From Pseudomonas sp. PIC25 (GTDB lineage Bacteria; Pseudomonadota; Gammaproteobacteria; Pseudomonadales; Pseudomonadaceae), in contig NZ_MUJY01000026.1 of assembly GCF_002286785.1 (NCBI RefSeq), positions 1 to 33,701 on the forward strand: DNA of 33,701 nucleotides. The letters are read 5' to 3'. The translations under genes and the position numbers were made by a program. Shown piece after piece: positions 1-7,284 of the stretch (positions within the stretch are counted from its first letter, which is position 1; every line of letters begins with the position of its first letter). The notes below the pieces were generated by a model, which was given only the letters and a program-made list of their open reading frames with translations, was not told where the DNA came from and did not search any database.

Positions 1-225
1 ACCTCGGCGTCCTGGTTGAACCTGGTGGAGCGCTTTTTCTCGACATTGAGCGAGAAATGGATCAAGCGCCAGGCGCATACCAGCGTGAAGGATCTGGAAA
101 CCTCCATCGAGCACTACCTATCTACCCATAACGCCAATCCCCGGCCTTTTCGCTGGTATCGAAAAGCCGAGGACATACTGGCGAGTGTAGGCCGAGCAGC
201 CGAGGCGATGACCTCGAAAATATGA
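1..225 (+). CDS. IS630-type transposase, C-terminal part (cut by window edge)
   Basis: The frame is open from base 1 and reads TSASWLNLVERFF, then KWIKRQAH and a PRPF-W segment, which is the usual C-terminal end of IS630-family DDE transposases. The glutamate in the N-x-V-E-x-F motif is the third catalytic acid in that family. Only about 75 residues are inside the window, so whether the whole transposase is intact cannot be judged. The stop is followed within about 30 bp by GAAACACCACACTAG, a plausible position for the IS right end, though I cannot confirm the inverted repeat without its partner. It marks the left side of this region as a place where mobile elements have landed. Confidence 0.8.
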   Translation, partial: TSASWLNLVERFFSTLSEKWIKRQAHTSVKDLETSIEHYLSTHNANPRPFRWYRKAEDILASVGRAAEAMTSKI

Positions 226-243
226 TCTTTATTTTTGAAACAC

Positions 244-510
244 CACACTAGCTAGGTTCTGAATAGACCCGTTCTCCTGGAGGTCTTCAGGTCTTAAAAG
301 GCGCGTCTTAGCCACTGCGGACAGTCTGCTTCTGGCCGAAGCCTCAAGCGACTGCGGAGTTGCGAAATCAGTGGGCTACCCCAGCTCCGGTAGACATCCC
401 TGCCCTATGCTCTGAGCATAGGAGGACACCTATGAGCTCCCAGCGTTATCCTGAAGACTTTAAAATCGAAGCGGTCAAGCAAGTTACCGAGCGCGACCTT
501 CCTGTTTAAC
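244..510 (+). mobile_element. Truncated left end of an IS3-type insertion sequence
   Basis: Directly right of the IS630-type end lies a non-coding leader, then a start codon with AGGAGG-like bases just upstream (near 420) and the first residues of an IS3-family OrfA. No OrfB or right end follows, because the reading frame closes after 25 codons and the next gene begins at 541. I read this as the left end of an IS3-type element whose remainder was lost by deletion. The exact left terminus was not identified; the stretch beginning near GAATAGACCCG is the likely terminal repeat. Confidence 0.6.
432..509 (+). pseudogene. IS3-type OrfA fragment (25 codons)
   Basis: Translation starts MSSQRYPEDFKIEAVKQVTE and ends RDLPV-stop. 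This is the typical N-terminus of IS3-family OrfA (helix-turn-helix DNA-binding subunit), which normally continues with an AEVAxRLGxS segment for a total of roughly 90-100 residues. The break falls inside that conserved helix, so the protein cannot function. The stop is immediately followed by unrelated sequence. Confidence 0.7.
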
Positions 511-540
511 TTCTGATCAACAGCCTCTAAGACGAATGTA

Positions 541-1656
541 ATGACTAATCACGAAGCCGCTAACCGGTTGTTTTCCATGGAAGGGGCAACTCACATTTAT
601 TCCAGCGACCCCACCCTGCTTACCCCCGCAGACCTCTACCAAATCAAGAACAATCCGGCGCAATTTGCTGCGCTGCAGAGCTGCAACATTTACCTAATCG
701 TACGGCGACAGCGCATATATCTAGACTCTCAAGGATTCTCGTGCAATGGCCGGGTCGTGACCGGAAATTTTCTGGTGCGAAGAGAAAAAACTTTGACGCC
801 CATCCCCTTCACATTCGAGATCAGTGAAGAATCATTGCCCCGTGAAATCCCTATTCTCCAAGTCGCAGTCGCCGAGAACGGCTGCACCATGTTGATCACT
901 ACACCTTTGGGCCAACATGAGATTTCAGTGAACGTCGTCGTGGCCAGAGCCAAAAGTACGCTCAGCGATCAAGAGACGGGGCTGGTCGTACTGTATGTAG
1001 GTCAAAGCATTGGCAAAAAAAACCCGCGCACGGCGCTGGATCGTTTGCTGTCACACACCACCTTGCAACGGATCCTCGCCGAAACGTCAACATATTTTTA
1101 CGAGCGTGAAGTCCTGTTACTGCTTTACCGTTTCGAACACGGCCGCACGCTTATCAGCAACGGGGGAGATTTTAACGTCGACTTTGAAGCCTGTGATCAA
1201 AGAGATGCTGCGCATCTAAACCGTCTACGAAATATCCGCCTCAATCGCCACGACATTGTGTCCTTGGCGGAAGCGGCCTTGATCAATTACTTCAAGCCCG
1301 ATTACAACAAATTGCTCAAATCAACTAACTTCGCAAACGGGCGGCTTTCGGTTCTGAAGCAGTTGCTGAGCAAGGGGATAGCTGGCCTGATCGTTGAGCT
1401 GTCCACGGTAAACTTACGATCCCGTATCGGGACTTTTCACGCACCACCGACCGACCTGACTAATATTATGTCGATTGAGGTTCTTGAAGGCCGCTATATC
1501 GATGACGAGCTGATCAAGCAGCAATGGCAAGAGGAGTTGGTCAGAATGGCTCACACCCACATAGCTAGATTTGCACTGACAACCCCGAAAGAGCGGGAAA
1601 CGTTCCTGCACGGCGTTGTGTTTTCTGGGCATAGTGACAGGTTCATGGGGTGCTGA
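541..1656 (+). CDS. Uncharacterised protein with GIY-YIG-like motifs
   Basis: A 371-residue protein of unknown function. No signal peptide or membrane segment is visible. Two segments stand out. Around residues 147-170 it reads LVVLYVGQS, followed by ALDRLLSHTTLQRI. Around residues 241-258 it reads LAEAALINYFKPDYNKL. This arrangement (Y-V-G-x-S, then R-x-x-x-H, then E-x-x-x-I-x-x-F-x-P-x-Y-N) resembles the core tyrosine, arginine, histidine and glutamate of GIY-YIG nucleases, though the spacing is long and a nuclease activity is inference only. Its codon use is less GC-rich than the conjugation genes. It sits alone between IS debris and a degraded stretch, and no clear Shine-Dalgarno sequence precedes the ATG. 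A cargo or defence-type gene is possible; I am sure it is coding, not of its role. Confidence 0.7.
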   Translation: MTNHEAANRLFSMEGATHIYSSDPTLLTPADLYQIKNNPAQFAALQSCNIYLIVRRQRIYLDSQGFSCNGRVVTGNFLVRREKTLTPIPFTFEISEESLPREIPILQVAVAENGCTMLITTPLGQHEISVNVVVARAKSTLSDQETGLVVLYVGQSIGKKNPRTALDRLLSHTTLQRILAETSTYFYEREVLLLLYRFEHGRTLISNGGDFNVDFEACDQRDAAHLNRLRNIRLNRHDIVSLAEAALINYFKPDYNKLLKSTNFANGRLSVLKQLLSKGIAGLIVELSTVNLRSRIGTFHAPPTDLTNIMSIEVLEGRYIDDELIKQQWQEELVRMAHTHIARFALTTPKERETFLHGVVFSGHSDRFMGC

Positions 1657-1889
1657 TCAACGTGGTCTTGTTTTTGAAGTCGTTGATCAATCGTTTGAGT
1701 AAGCCCTCATTTTGTATGATGACCAATGACCGCTCTTGGCCGATTATGTTGGAAAATCTATGGTCACCCCCGTTTTTGCAATACTGATCAGAGATGGGAG
1801 CTGGCTTGCCTAAATCTATCCGGCGTCTATCTGGGGCATGCCCCGCACCACGATGAGAGAGTCGCGCTTGGCGATCCTGAAAAGTCCTG

Positions 1890-1910
1890 CGGCCTCAGAG
1901 GCCGATTTTC
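1890..1910 (+). terminator. Possible intrinsic terminator
   Basis: CGGCCT-cag-AGGCCG forms a six-pair GC-rich stem with a three-base loop (1890-1904), followed by ATTTTC. It lies about 230 bp after the gene ending at 1656 and could stop its transcript. The T tract is short, so efficiency is uncertain. Confidence 0.4.
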
Positions 1911-2129
1911 ATAGCAGGTTCTTCGCCAGGCCGGTGGGCCGTTCACGTCATCAGTTGTTCAGCTATCGCAAAACCTGAAGGTTGGGTACTGCAACAACAG
2001 CGGGGTCAGGCGGCTTAGCCGTTTGATCCCGTTTCAAATCGACCCTGTCCTTTCGCATGCGAGCAATTGTTTAGTCATGTCTATGTAACTGAGCAGCACC
2101 GCCCAGTCTCGGGAGTTGGAGGTAGGGTT

Positions 2130-2494
2130 CTACCCATTTCCACAGGCGGCTTTTTTGGAAATTCTCACGCCTGCTGGACGGCCGGCAATTGCTCGCCCGA
2201 CATCCAGCTTTCCGAGCGACGCGAACGTCCCAGCCTGCCTGGCTAGGAAGGCTGGGAGCTTGTCAGCATTCAACCAGTGACACGCGGATAAATCAGGATC
2301 GGAAACCACAATGCCCGAGCCGGGCATACGACATCGCCCTGCCAGCAGGGGTATCCCCTGTCTTCAAACGACTGCTGTACATCGGCTGTGCTTTCTGCTG
2401 ACTCGAAAAAATCCTTTGGCAACCGAATGCGGATTTCTTGCGGCGAGCGCCAGACGGATGCCGGCAAGCTGAGGCCATGATTTGCCAGAGCCAA
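2130..2494 (-). pseudogene. Possible frameshifted minus-strand gene remnant
   Basis: On the minus strand one frame reads MALANHGLSLPASVWRSP and onward to RGYPCWQGDVV (2494 to about 2330). A second frame then continues plausibly as GIVVSDPDLSACHWLNADKL and ends at 2130. Joining them needs one frameshift near 2325. The combined product would be about 120 residues. I do not recognise the family. The evidence is only that the two halves look like natural protein sequence, so this is tentative. Its 5' end abuts the RAQPRD gene start on the other strand. Confidence 0.25.
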
Positions 2495-2498
2495 AGCC

Positions 2499-2855
2499 GT
2501 GATTCAGTACGCTCCCCTCACAGCCTCTTCCCTTCGCGCCTTACGTTTGGCCCTCGCTGTCCTACTCGCCTGGTTCATGTTGGTACCCGATGCCGTCGCA
2601 GTCTCTGCATCCGAGCACGCGAACCTCGCGGTCATGATCCGGCAGCTCAATGCCTTGGAAGACACGGCGAGGCGTAGCGCACAGGTCGCAGAGGAGCCAG
2701 GCCAGCGCTATTTCTTCGACTACCAGCGCCTGGCGTCGGATATCCAGCGCGTCCGCCAAGGCATCCAGGACTATCTCACCCCGAGCCGGGCGCAGCCCCG
2801 CGATCCCACCGAGCTGACGGGTCACTACACCCTCACGAGAGGCCGCAGGCCATGA
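2499..2855 (+). CDS. ICE conjugation protein, RAQPRD family
   Basis: A 118-residue secreted or periplasmic protein. Residues 1-34 form a signal peptide (ALRLALAVLLAWFMLV, with a likely AVA cleavage site). The family-defining motif RAQPRD is at about residues 97-102, preceded by the helical stretch QRLASDIQRVRQGIQDYL. The family occurs only in conjugation clusters of PAGI-2/clc-type ICEs; its exact role is not known, and a periplasmic assembly function is usual speculation. The start used is GTG at 2499; no strong ribosome site precedes it. Its stop overlaps the next start (ATGA), so the two are translationally coupled. It is the first gene of the conjugation block in this window. Confidence 0.9.
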   Translation: MIQYAPLTASSLRALRLALAVLLAWFMLVPDAVAVSASEHANLAVMIRQLNALEDTARRSAQVAEEPGQRYFFDYQRLASDIQRVRQGIQDYLTPSRAQPRDPTELTGHYTLTRGRRP

Positions 2856-3091
2856 GCATGAGTGCAGCTCAGACCTCGGCTTTTCAGGCCGCTGGCGGTT
2901 TTCCTCCTACGGCGAGCTATGCGCTCTTCGTTGGCTTCGCCGTGGCAATCACCTTCCTGTGGGGGGCCTGGGCCATCTATAGCGCCTACCGGGGTTGGGC
3001 CACCGGCAACCTTGACCGCGCCATCGCGGCACCGGCGGTGATCCGCGTTCTGGTGCTCTGCACGATCCTCACGCTCTTCGTCCTCAGCTAA
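2852..3091 (+). CDS. ICE conjugation membrane protein, TIGR03758-like
   Basis: A 79-residue protein with two predicted membrane helices, at about residues 22-42 (YALFVGFAVAITFLWGAWAI) and 60-78 (VIRVLVLCTILTLFVL), joined by a short YRGWATGNLDRA loop. Size, topology and place between the RAQPRD and TIGR03745 genes match the TIGR03758 (DUF3262) family. Such small bitopic proteins at this position may be pilin-like or inner-membrane components of the type IV secretion system; this is inference. The ATG overlaps the previous stop. Confidence 0.85.
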   Translation: MSMSAAQTSAFQAAGGFPPTASYALFVGFAVAITFLWGAWAIYSAYRGWATGNLDRAIAAPAVIRVLVLCTILTLFVLS

Positions 3092-3108
3092 ACCTCTGGA
3101 GCTTCACC

Positions 3109-3453
3109 ATGCCCAACCCCAAGAAAGCCATCCGCCGCTGCGTTCCCCTGGGAGCGTTCGTTCTACCCCAGTTCGCCCTGGCAGCCCTGCCTCAAGCTCA
3201 GGCGCCAAGCCGTGGTGAAGGCACGAACATGACCCAGACCATGCAGAACTACGCCTTCGACGGCTTCATGCTGCTCGGTCTGATCGTTCTGTGCGCCATG
3301 TTCATGGGCGTGGCTTGGCACGCCTTCGGCGTCTACCACGAGATCCACGACGGGAAGAAGAAGTGGCGGGACCTTGGCTCTACCGCGGCCGTTGGTGTCG
3401 GCATCCTCGGGATCGGCATTTACTTGGTCACCAAAGCAACCGGCATTCTTTGA
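3109..3453 (+). CDS. ICE conjugation membrane protein, TIGR03745-like (possible pilin)
   Basis: A 114-residue protein with an N-terminal signal sequence (cleavage probably after the LPQFALA segment near residue 25) and two hydrophobic helices, at about 50-72 (FMLLGLIVLCAMFMGVAWHA) and 92-112. A GEGTNMTQTMQNY segment precedes the first helix. The family TIGR03745 (DUF2976) sits at this place in PAGI-2-like elements. The small size, signal peptide and paired helices are like the propilins of other type IV systems, so it may be the mating pilus subunit; that is inference. A GGAG ribosome site lies about ten bases before the ATG. Confidence 0.85.
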   Translation: MPNPKKAIRRCVPLGAFVLPQFALAALPQAQAPSRGEGTNMTQTMQNYAFDGFMLLGLIVLCAMFMGVAWHAFGVYHEIHDGKKKWRDLGSTAAVGVGILGIGIYLVTKATGIL

Positions 3454-3465
3454 CTGGGACTGGCC

Positions 3466-3840
3466 ATGGCTGACGTTCTTGATGACGGCACGTTGAGTTT
3501 CCTGCCGGTACGGCTGAACAACCAGCCGGTGGTGATGGGTGGCCTGACCGCGGACGAGATGTGGAGCACGGTGTTTCTCAGCGGGGGGATCGGTTTCTTC
3601 CTGGGCATTCCCGTAGCGATTCTGACCCAGGTCTGGGCGTTGATCATCGGTGGAGCACTCGTCGGTGGCGTGCTCGGTCTGACCGTTGCCAGCCGCATCC
3701 TGCGCCGCCTGAAACGGGGACGCCCGGACACCTGGTTCTATCGCCAGATCCAGCTCGCGATTGCCCAGCACGCCCCGGCCTGGAGCAACGCCCGCCTCAT
3801 CACGCGCAGCGGCGCGTGGTCCTGCCGTCGCACGGAGTGA
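3466..3840 (+). CDS. ICE conjugation protein, TIGR03750-like (TraL-like)
   Basis: A 124-residue inner-membrane protein. Residues 1-40 are polar (LPVRLNNQPVVMGGLTADEM), followed by two adjacent helices at about 43-85 (GGIGFFLGIPVAI and WALIIGGALVGGVLGLTV). The C-terminus is basic with RGRPDTWFYRQIQ. TIGR03750 (DUF3487) proteins share this R-P-D-x-W-x-Y-R motif. The topology resembles F-plasmid TraL, which helps anchor the secretion channel; that link is inference. The gene is 12 bases after its predecessor and two bases before the next start. Confidence 0.87.
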   Translation: MADVLDDGTLSFLPVRLNNQPVVMGGLTADEMWSTVFLSGGIGFFLGIPVAILTQVWALIIGGALVGGVLGLTVASRILRRLKRGRPDTWFYRQIQLAIAQHAPAWSNARLITRSGAWSCRRTE

Positions 3841-3842
3841 GC

Positions 3843-4499
3843 ATGAGTTATCGCAAGAAAGTGGATGCCCAGTACGCCCACATCGTCAGCCTGCGCATCG
3901 CCCTGGGCCTGATGGCCGTGGTGTGTCTCGCCTTGGCCTATGGCTGGTGGTCCGCTCCCCGGGAACTGACGGTTCATGTGCCGCCAGACTTGCGCTCCGG
4001 CAGCACACGTAAGTGGTGGGACATCCCGCATGAGTCGGTGTACGCCTTCGGCCTCTACATCTTCCAGCAGATGAACCGCTGGCCTACCGATGGCGAGACC
4101 GATTACCAGGACAACATCTACCGCCTGGACGCCTACCTCACCTCCAGTTGCAAAGCCTACCTGCAGAAGGATTACGAGCTGCGCCGCAATGCCGGCGAGC
4201 TGCGCAAACGCGAACGGGGCGTGCACGAAATCCCAGGGCGGGGTGTGGACGACTCGCAAGAGCAGCATGTCATCCAGCACTCCATCAATGACTGGACGGT
4301 GAACCTCGACATCACCGCAGATGAGTATTACGGCGGCGAGCGCGTGAAGCGTGCCCTCGCTCGCTATCCGCTACTGATCATCCGTTCGGATGTGGACCCG
4401 GAGAAGAACCCGTTCGGGCTGCAGTGGGATTGCTACGACGGCAGTCCACAGCGAATCGAGATTTCCCCCGACGTTGCAGTGTCCGGGGGCCATCGATGA
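3843..4499 (+). CDS. ICE conjugation protein, TIGR03746/PFL_4703-like (TraE-like)
   Basis: The ATG at 3843 gives 218 residues starting MSYRKKVDAQYAHIVSLR; the longer open frame upstream only overlaps the preceding gene. One membrane helix at about residues 19-38 (IALGLMAVVCLALAYGWW) is followed by a periplasmic domain with RKWWDIPHESVYAFGLYIFQ and a SINDWTVNLDITADEYY segment. Size, single N-terminal helix and order match DUF2895/TIGR03746. This architecture resembles VirB8/TraE-type scaffold proteins of type IV systems, an inference from topology and position. The stop overlaps the next start. Confidence 0.88.
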   Translation: MSYRKKVDAQYAHIVSLRIALGLMAVVCLALAYGWWSAPRELTVHVPPDLRSGSTRKWWDIPHESVYAFGLYIFQQMNRWPTDGETDYQDNIYRLDAYLTSSCKAYLQKDYELRRNAGELRKRERGVHEIPGRGVDDSQEQHVIQHSINDWTVNLDITADEYYGGERVKRALARYPLLIIRSDVDPEKNPFGLQWDCYDGSPQRIEISPDVAVSGGHR

Positions 4500-5392
4500 A
4501 GCGTTCGCTGCAATCCGCCTGTGCCCTCCTCGCTGCGTGGGCCGTATGCGCCGACGCGGTGGAAATCCAGCGGTGGGAACGGATACCGCTCGCCCTGCCG
4601 CTGGTGGTAGGCCAGGAACGCATCGTCTTCGTCGACCAGAATGTCCGGGTCGGCATGCCCCGGGCGCTGGAGGGGAAGCTGCGCGTGCAGAGCACGGGAG
4701 GCGCCCTGTACCTGCTGGCGAACGAGCCGATCGAGCCGACCCGTCTGCAACTGCAGAACATGACCAGCGGCGAGATCATGCTGGTCGACATTGCCGCCAC
4801 CTCAGGACAAGCGAACCAGCCGGCGCTGGAACCGCTGAAGATCGTCGCCGGTGAGCATCCGGCCGGCCGCTATGGCCAACAGGCCTCGGCGCCGAAACAG
4901 GCCGCTCGCCCAACCACCGGCGCAACAGAGGATGGCGAGCAGCTTGAAGAACCACCGGCCGCGCGACGTGAAACGCCAGTGCCGGTAGCCCTCACCCGCT
5001 ATGCCGCCCAGATGCTCTACGCCCCGCTGCGGACTGTCGAGCCGGTCGAGGGGATCGGCCAAGTGAACATCGACCGGCGCCTGGACCTCAGCACGCTACT
5101 CCCCACGCTGCCCGTCGAGGCCTCCGTGCTGGGGGCATGGCGATTGGACGATTACTGGGTGACGGCGGTGAAGCTGCGTAACACCGGCGCGCAGCAATTG
5201 ATACTGGATCCGCGCGATCTCATGGGCAACTTCGTCGCCGCCACCTTCCAGCATCCCTACCTGGGCGCCCAAGGCGATGCCAGCGACACCACGACGGTGT
5301 ATCTGATTACCCAGGGCCGCGGGCTCGCCGAATCGCTGCTGCCCGCCGCTGTCGGCCAGATCGACCCCAAGGGAGACAGGCGTGAAAGGTAA
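4496..5392 (+). CDS. ICE conjugation protein, TIGR03749-like (TraK-like)
   Basis: Start at the ATG overlapping the previous stop, giving 298 residues beginning MKRSLQSACALLAAWAVCADA, a clear signal peptide. The mature part opens with VEIQRWERIPLALPLVVGQE, and the C-terminal half has a conserved-looking LGAWRLDDYWVTAVKLRNTG segment and LDPRDLMGNFVAATFQH. TIGR03749 (DUF3438) proteins are periplasmic and in this gene position take the place of TraK/VirB9-type secretins in F-like systems; the functional analogy is inference. A low-complexity proline/alanine linker separates the two halves (about residues 120-165). It overlaps the next gene by 11 bases. Confidence 0.88.
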   Translation: MKRSLQSACALLAAWAVCADAVEIQRWERIPLALPLVVGQERIVFVDQNVRVGMPRALEGKLRVQSTGGALYLLANEPIEPTRLQLQNMTSGEIMLVDIAATSGQANQPALEPLKIVAGEHPAGRYGQQASAPKQAARPTTGATEDGEQLEEPPAARRETPVPVALTRYAAQMLYAPLRTVEPVEGIGQVNIDRRLDLSTLLPTLPVEASVLGAWRLDDYWVTAVKLRNTGAQQLILDPRDLMGNFVAATFQHPYLGAQGDASDTTTVYLITQGRGLAESLLPAAVGQIDPKGDRRER

Positions 5393-6863
5393 TCCTCTCC
5401 TCAAGTTCCTGGCGATCCCGTTCCTGATCCTGGCAACCATCATCATCGTGAAGGTCTTCTCCGGAACGAATGAAGGCCAGTCCATGACCGAGGCCGGTGG
5501 CAAGCCGAAGATTTCCGGCAGCCAGGCGCAGGCCTTGGGCGTGGACGGCGATACGCCCAGCGACACGCTACGCACCATCGTGGCGGAGAGCCGGCAGTTG
5601 AAGGACCAGGTCAGCCAGGCACTGTCCAACAACGAAGAACTGAAGCGGCAGAATCAGGAGCTGCAGGCCCGCCTGCAGAACATCGATCAGAACGTCGCGC
5701 AGCGCTTGGACAATGCCCAGCAGCAATTGGAGCAAAAAGCGAAGGAACAGAACCAGGGCGTGCTCGACATGCTGCAGAAGCAGCTCGACACGCTGGGCAG
5801 ACAAGGAAGCGGCAGCGCCGGCAGCGATCTTCCGATCGGCTTTGGCGTTCAGCCCGGGGATGGCCAGGGATTCCAAGGAGCCCCCGGCCTGGACATCGTC
5901 TGGATCGAGCCACAGGACGCCACACCGGTCGATGCCAATGGCAAGCCGATCGCGGCAGGCTCCAGCCTGGCGCCCAGTGGATTCGACTTTCCAACCTCGT
6001 TTGGCCAGTCGCTCGATCGCGGCCAGAAGGTCCTGAATACCAGCGCGCAGAGTATCGGCGGCGAGATCTCGCCCCAGGACGCACGCAAGCAGGTGCGCAA
6101 GGTCTACACCTTGCCGCAGAACTCGACGCTCATGGGCTCCGTGGCCATGTCCGCACTCATCGGCCGCGTCCCGGTCGATGGTACGGTGAATGATCCCTAC
6201 CCTTTCAAGATCCTGATCGGCCCAGACAACCTGACGGCCAACGGCATCGATGTGCCGGACGTCGCCGGCGCCGTGGCCAGCGGTACCGCATCCGGGGACT
6301 GGACGCTGTCCTGTGTGCGTGGGCAAATCCGCAGCCTCACCTTCGTCTTCAACGACGGCACCGTTCGCACCCTGCCGGCCCCGGCCGAGGAAGCGAACAA
6401 CAACCAGGCCGGCAGCAACGGCAGCCAGCAGACCATCCAGGGCGGACTTGGGTGGATCAGCGATCCCTATGGCATTCCCTGCATCGCCGGTGACCGCCGC
6501 TCCAACGCCAAGGAGTATCTGGGCAACCAGAGTCTGCTGACCGCCGCCGGCGCCGGCATCGCCAAGCTGCTCGATGCGGACGAGAACACCACCTCCACCG
6601 TCTTCAGTGGCAATGGCGCTTCCTTCGGCACCACCGGAACGCAGGGCAACTCGGCCCTCGGCACCATCCTGACCGGGGGCGTGAACGACATCCGCCAATG
6701 GATGAACACGCTCTACGGCGAGGCCTTCGCCGCCGTCTACGTTCAGCCCGGGGCGAAGGTTTCTGTCCACCTCGACCAGCAATTGACGATCGACTACGAA
6801 CTCAAGGGCCGCAAGGTCGACTACAGCGCCGGAGCGACACATGTTTCTGCACACCTTGACTGA
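5382..6863 (+). CDS. ICE conjugation protein, TIGR03752-like (TraB/VirB10-like)
   Basis: A 493-residue protein starting with GTG inside the previous gene. One membrane helix lies at about residues 5-25 (LLKFLAIPFLILATIIIVKV). Residues 65-140 form a long heptad-rich coiled coil (LKDQVSQALSNNEELKRQ and onward). A glycine/serine-rich linker leads to a C-terminal domain with VRKVYTLPQNSTLMGSVAMS (about 241-260), VPVDGTVNDPYPFKILIG and, near the end, VYVQPGAKVSVHLDQQLTID. Bitopic topology, coiled coil and a beta-rich C-terminus with a P-x-G-x-x-V segment resemble VirB10/TraB proteins, which span the envelope and gate the channel. The family match is firm; the VirB10 analogy is inference. Confidence 0.9.
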   Translation: MKGNPLLKFLAIPFLILATIIIVKVFSGTNEGQSMTEAGGKPKISGSQAQALGVDGDTPSDTLRTIVAESRQLKDQVSQALSNNEELKRQNQELQARLQNIDQNVAQRLDNAQQQLEQKAKEQNQGVLDMLQKQLDTLGRQGSGSAGSDLPIGFGVQPGDGQGFQGAPGLDIVWIEPQDATPVDANGKPIAAGSSLAPSGFDFPTSFGQSLDRGQKVLNTSAQSIGGEISPQDARKQVRKVYTLPQNSTLMGSVAMSALIGRVPVDGTVNDPYPFKILIGPDNLTANGIDVPDVAGAVASGTASGDWTLSCVRGQIRSLTFVFNDGTVRTLPAPAEEANNNQAGSNGSQQTIQGGLGWISDPYGIPCIAGDRRSNAKEYLGNQSLLTAAGAGIAKLLDADENTTSTVFSGNGASFGTTGTQGNSALGTILTGGVNDIRQWMNTLYGEAFAAVYVQPGAKVSVHLDQQLTIDYELKGRKVDYSAGATHVSAHLD

Positions 6864-7284
6864 CCGCAGGCTGCCGGCCTGCGCCTGGCTGACACTCACG
6901 CTGCTCGCCTCGGGTTGCTCCACCAGCAAGGAGGAGATGCTGCCCCATGGCGAATCCACGATGCGGGACGTGTGGGAGCACGGCACAACCGGGTCCGCTG
7001 GGAGTGCAAGCAGCCGGCTGCTGCTCGATGCCAGACAAAGCCTGCGCCGTCCCCTGGATCCGCAGCAGGCAGCCATGCGCAACGACAACGCTGCTTTTAC
7101 GCGCACGGCCCAGAACGAAATCTACAGCCAGTTCAAGCGTCTGCCGAACCCCGACCTGGTCATGTACGTGTTCCCGCACCTGGCCGGGACGGACCCGGCC
7201 CCCGTGCCCGGCTACACCACCGTATTTCCCTTCTACCAGCGTGTGCAGTACGCGATGCCTGGCGAGCGCACGGAGGACTACTGA
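6841..7284 (+). CDS. ICE conjugation lipoprotein, TIGR03751-like
   Basis: A 147-residue lipoprotein. The signal sequence ends in a lipobox LLASGC with the acylated cysteine at residue 26. The mature part contains HGESTMRDVWEHG, LRRPLDPQQAAMRNDNAAFTRT and a C-terminal FPHLAG-TDPAPVPGYTTVFPFYQR stretch typical of this family. TraV/VirB7-type lipoproteins support the outer-membrane core of type IV systems, and this is the likely role. It overlaps the previous gene by 23 bases and the next by four (TGATG), showing tight coupling. Confidence 0.9.
   Translation: MFLHTLTDRRLPACAWLTLTLLASGCSTSKEEMLPHGESTMRDVWEHGTTGSAGSASSRLLLDARQSLRRPLDPQQAAMRNDNAAFTRTAQNEIYSQFKRLPNPDLVMYVFPHLAGTDPAPVPGYTTVFPFYQRVQYAMPGERTEDY

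Larger units (their letters stand above)
1657..2498. other. Degraded intergenic stretch before the conjugation genes
   Basis: About 840 bp with no intact gene. Only short frames without recognisable starts occur on either strand. It contains a terminator-like hairpin near 1890 and, on the minus strand from about 2494 to 2130, two frames that could be one frameshifted gene. In related ICEs the gene upstream of the RAQPRD gene is normally another conjugation gene (TIGR03747 membrane protein), and nothing like it is visible here. The stretch therefore looks like a rearrangement scar joined to the conjugation operon. No convincing promoter was found. Confidence 0.5.

Noticed and set aside
2562-2825. 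Minus-strand frame opposite the RAQPRD gene
   Set aside because: The plus-strand protein has a signal peptide and the family-defining motif, so the opposite frame is a shadow.
6915-7283. N-terminal extension of the conjugative ATPase to 1120 residues
   Set aside because: The extension lies over the lipoprotein gene in another frame and has no family likeness; the ATG at 7284, coupled to the lipoprotein stop, gives the normal N-terminus.
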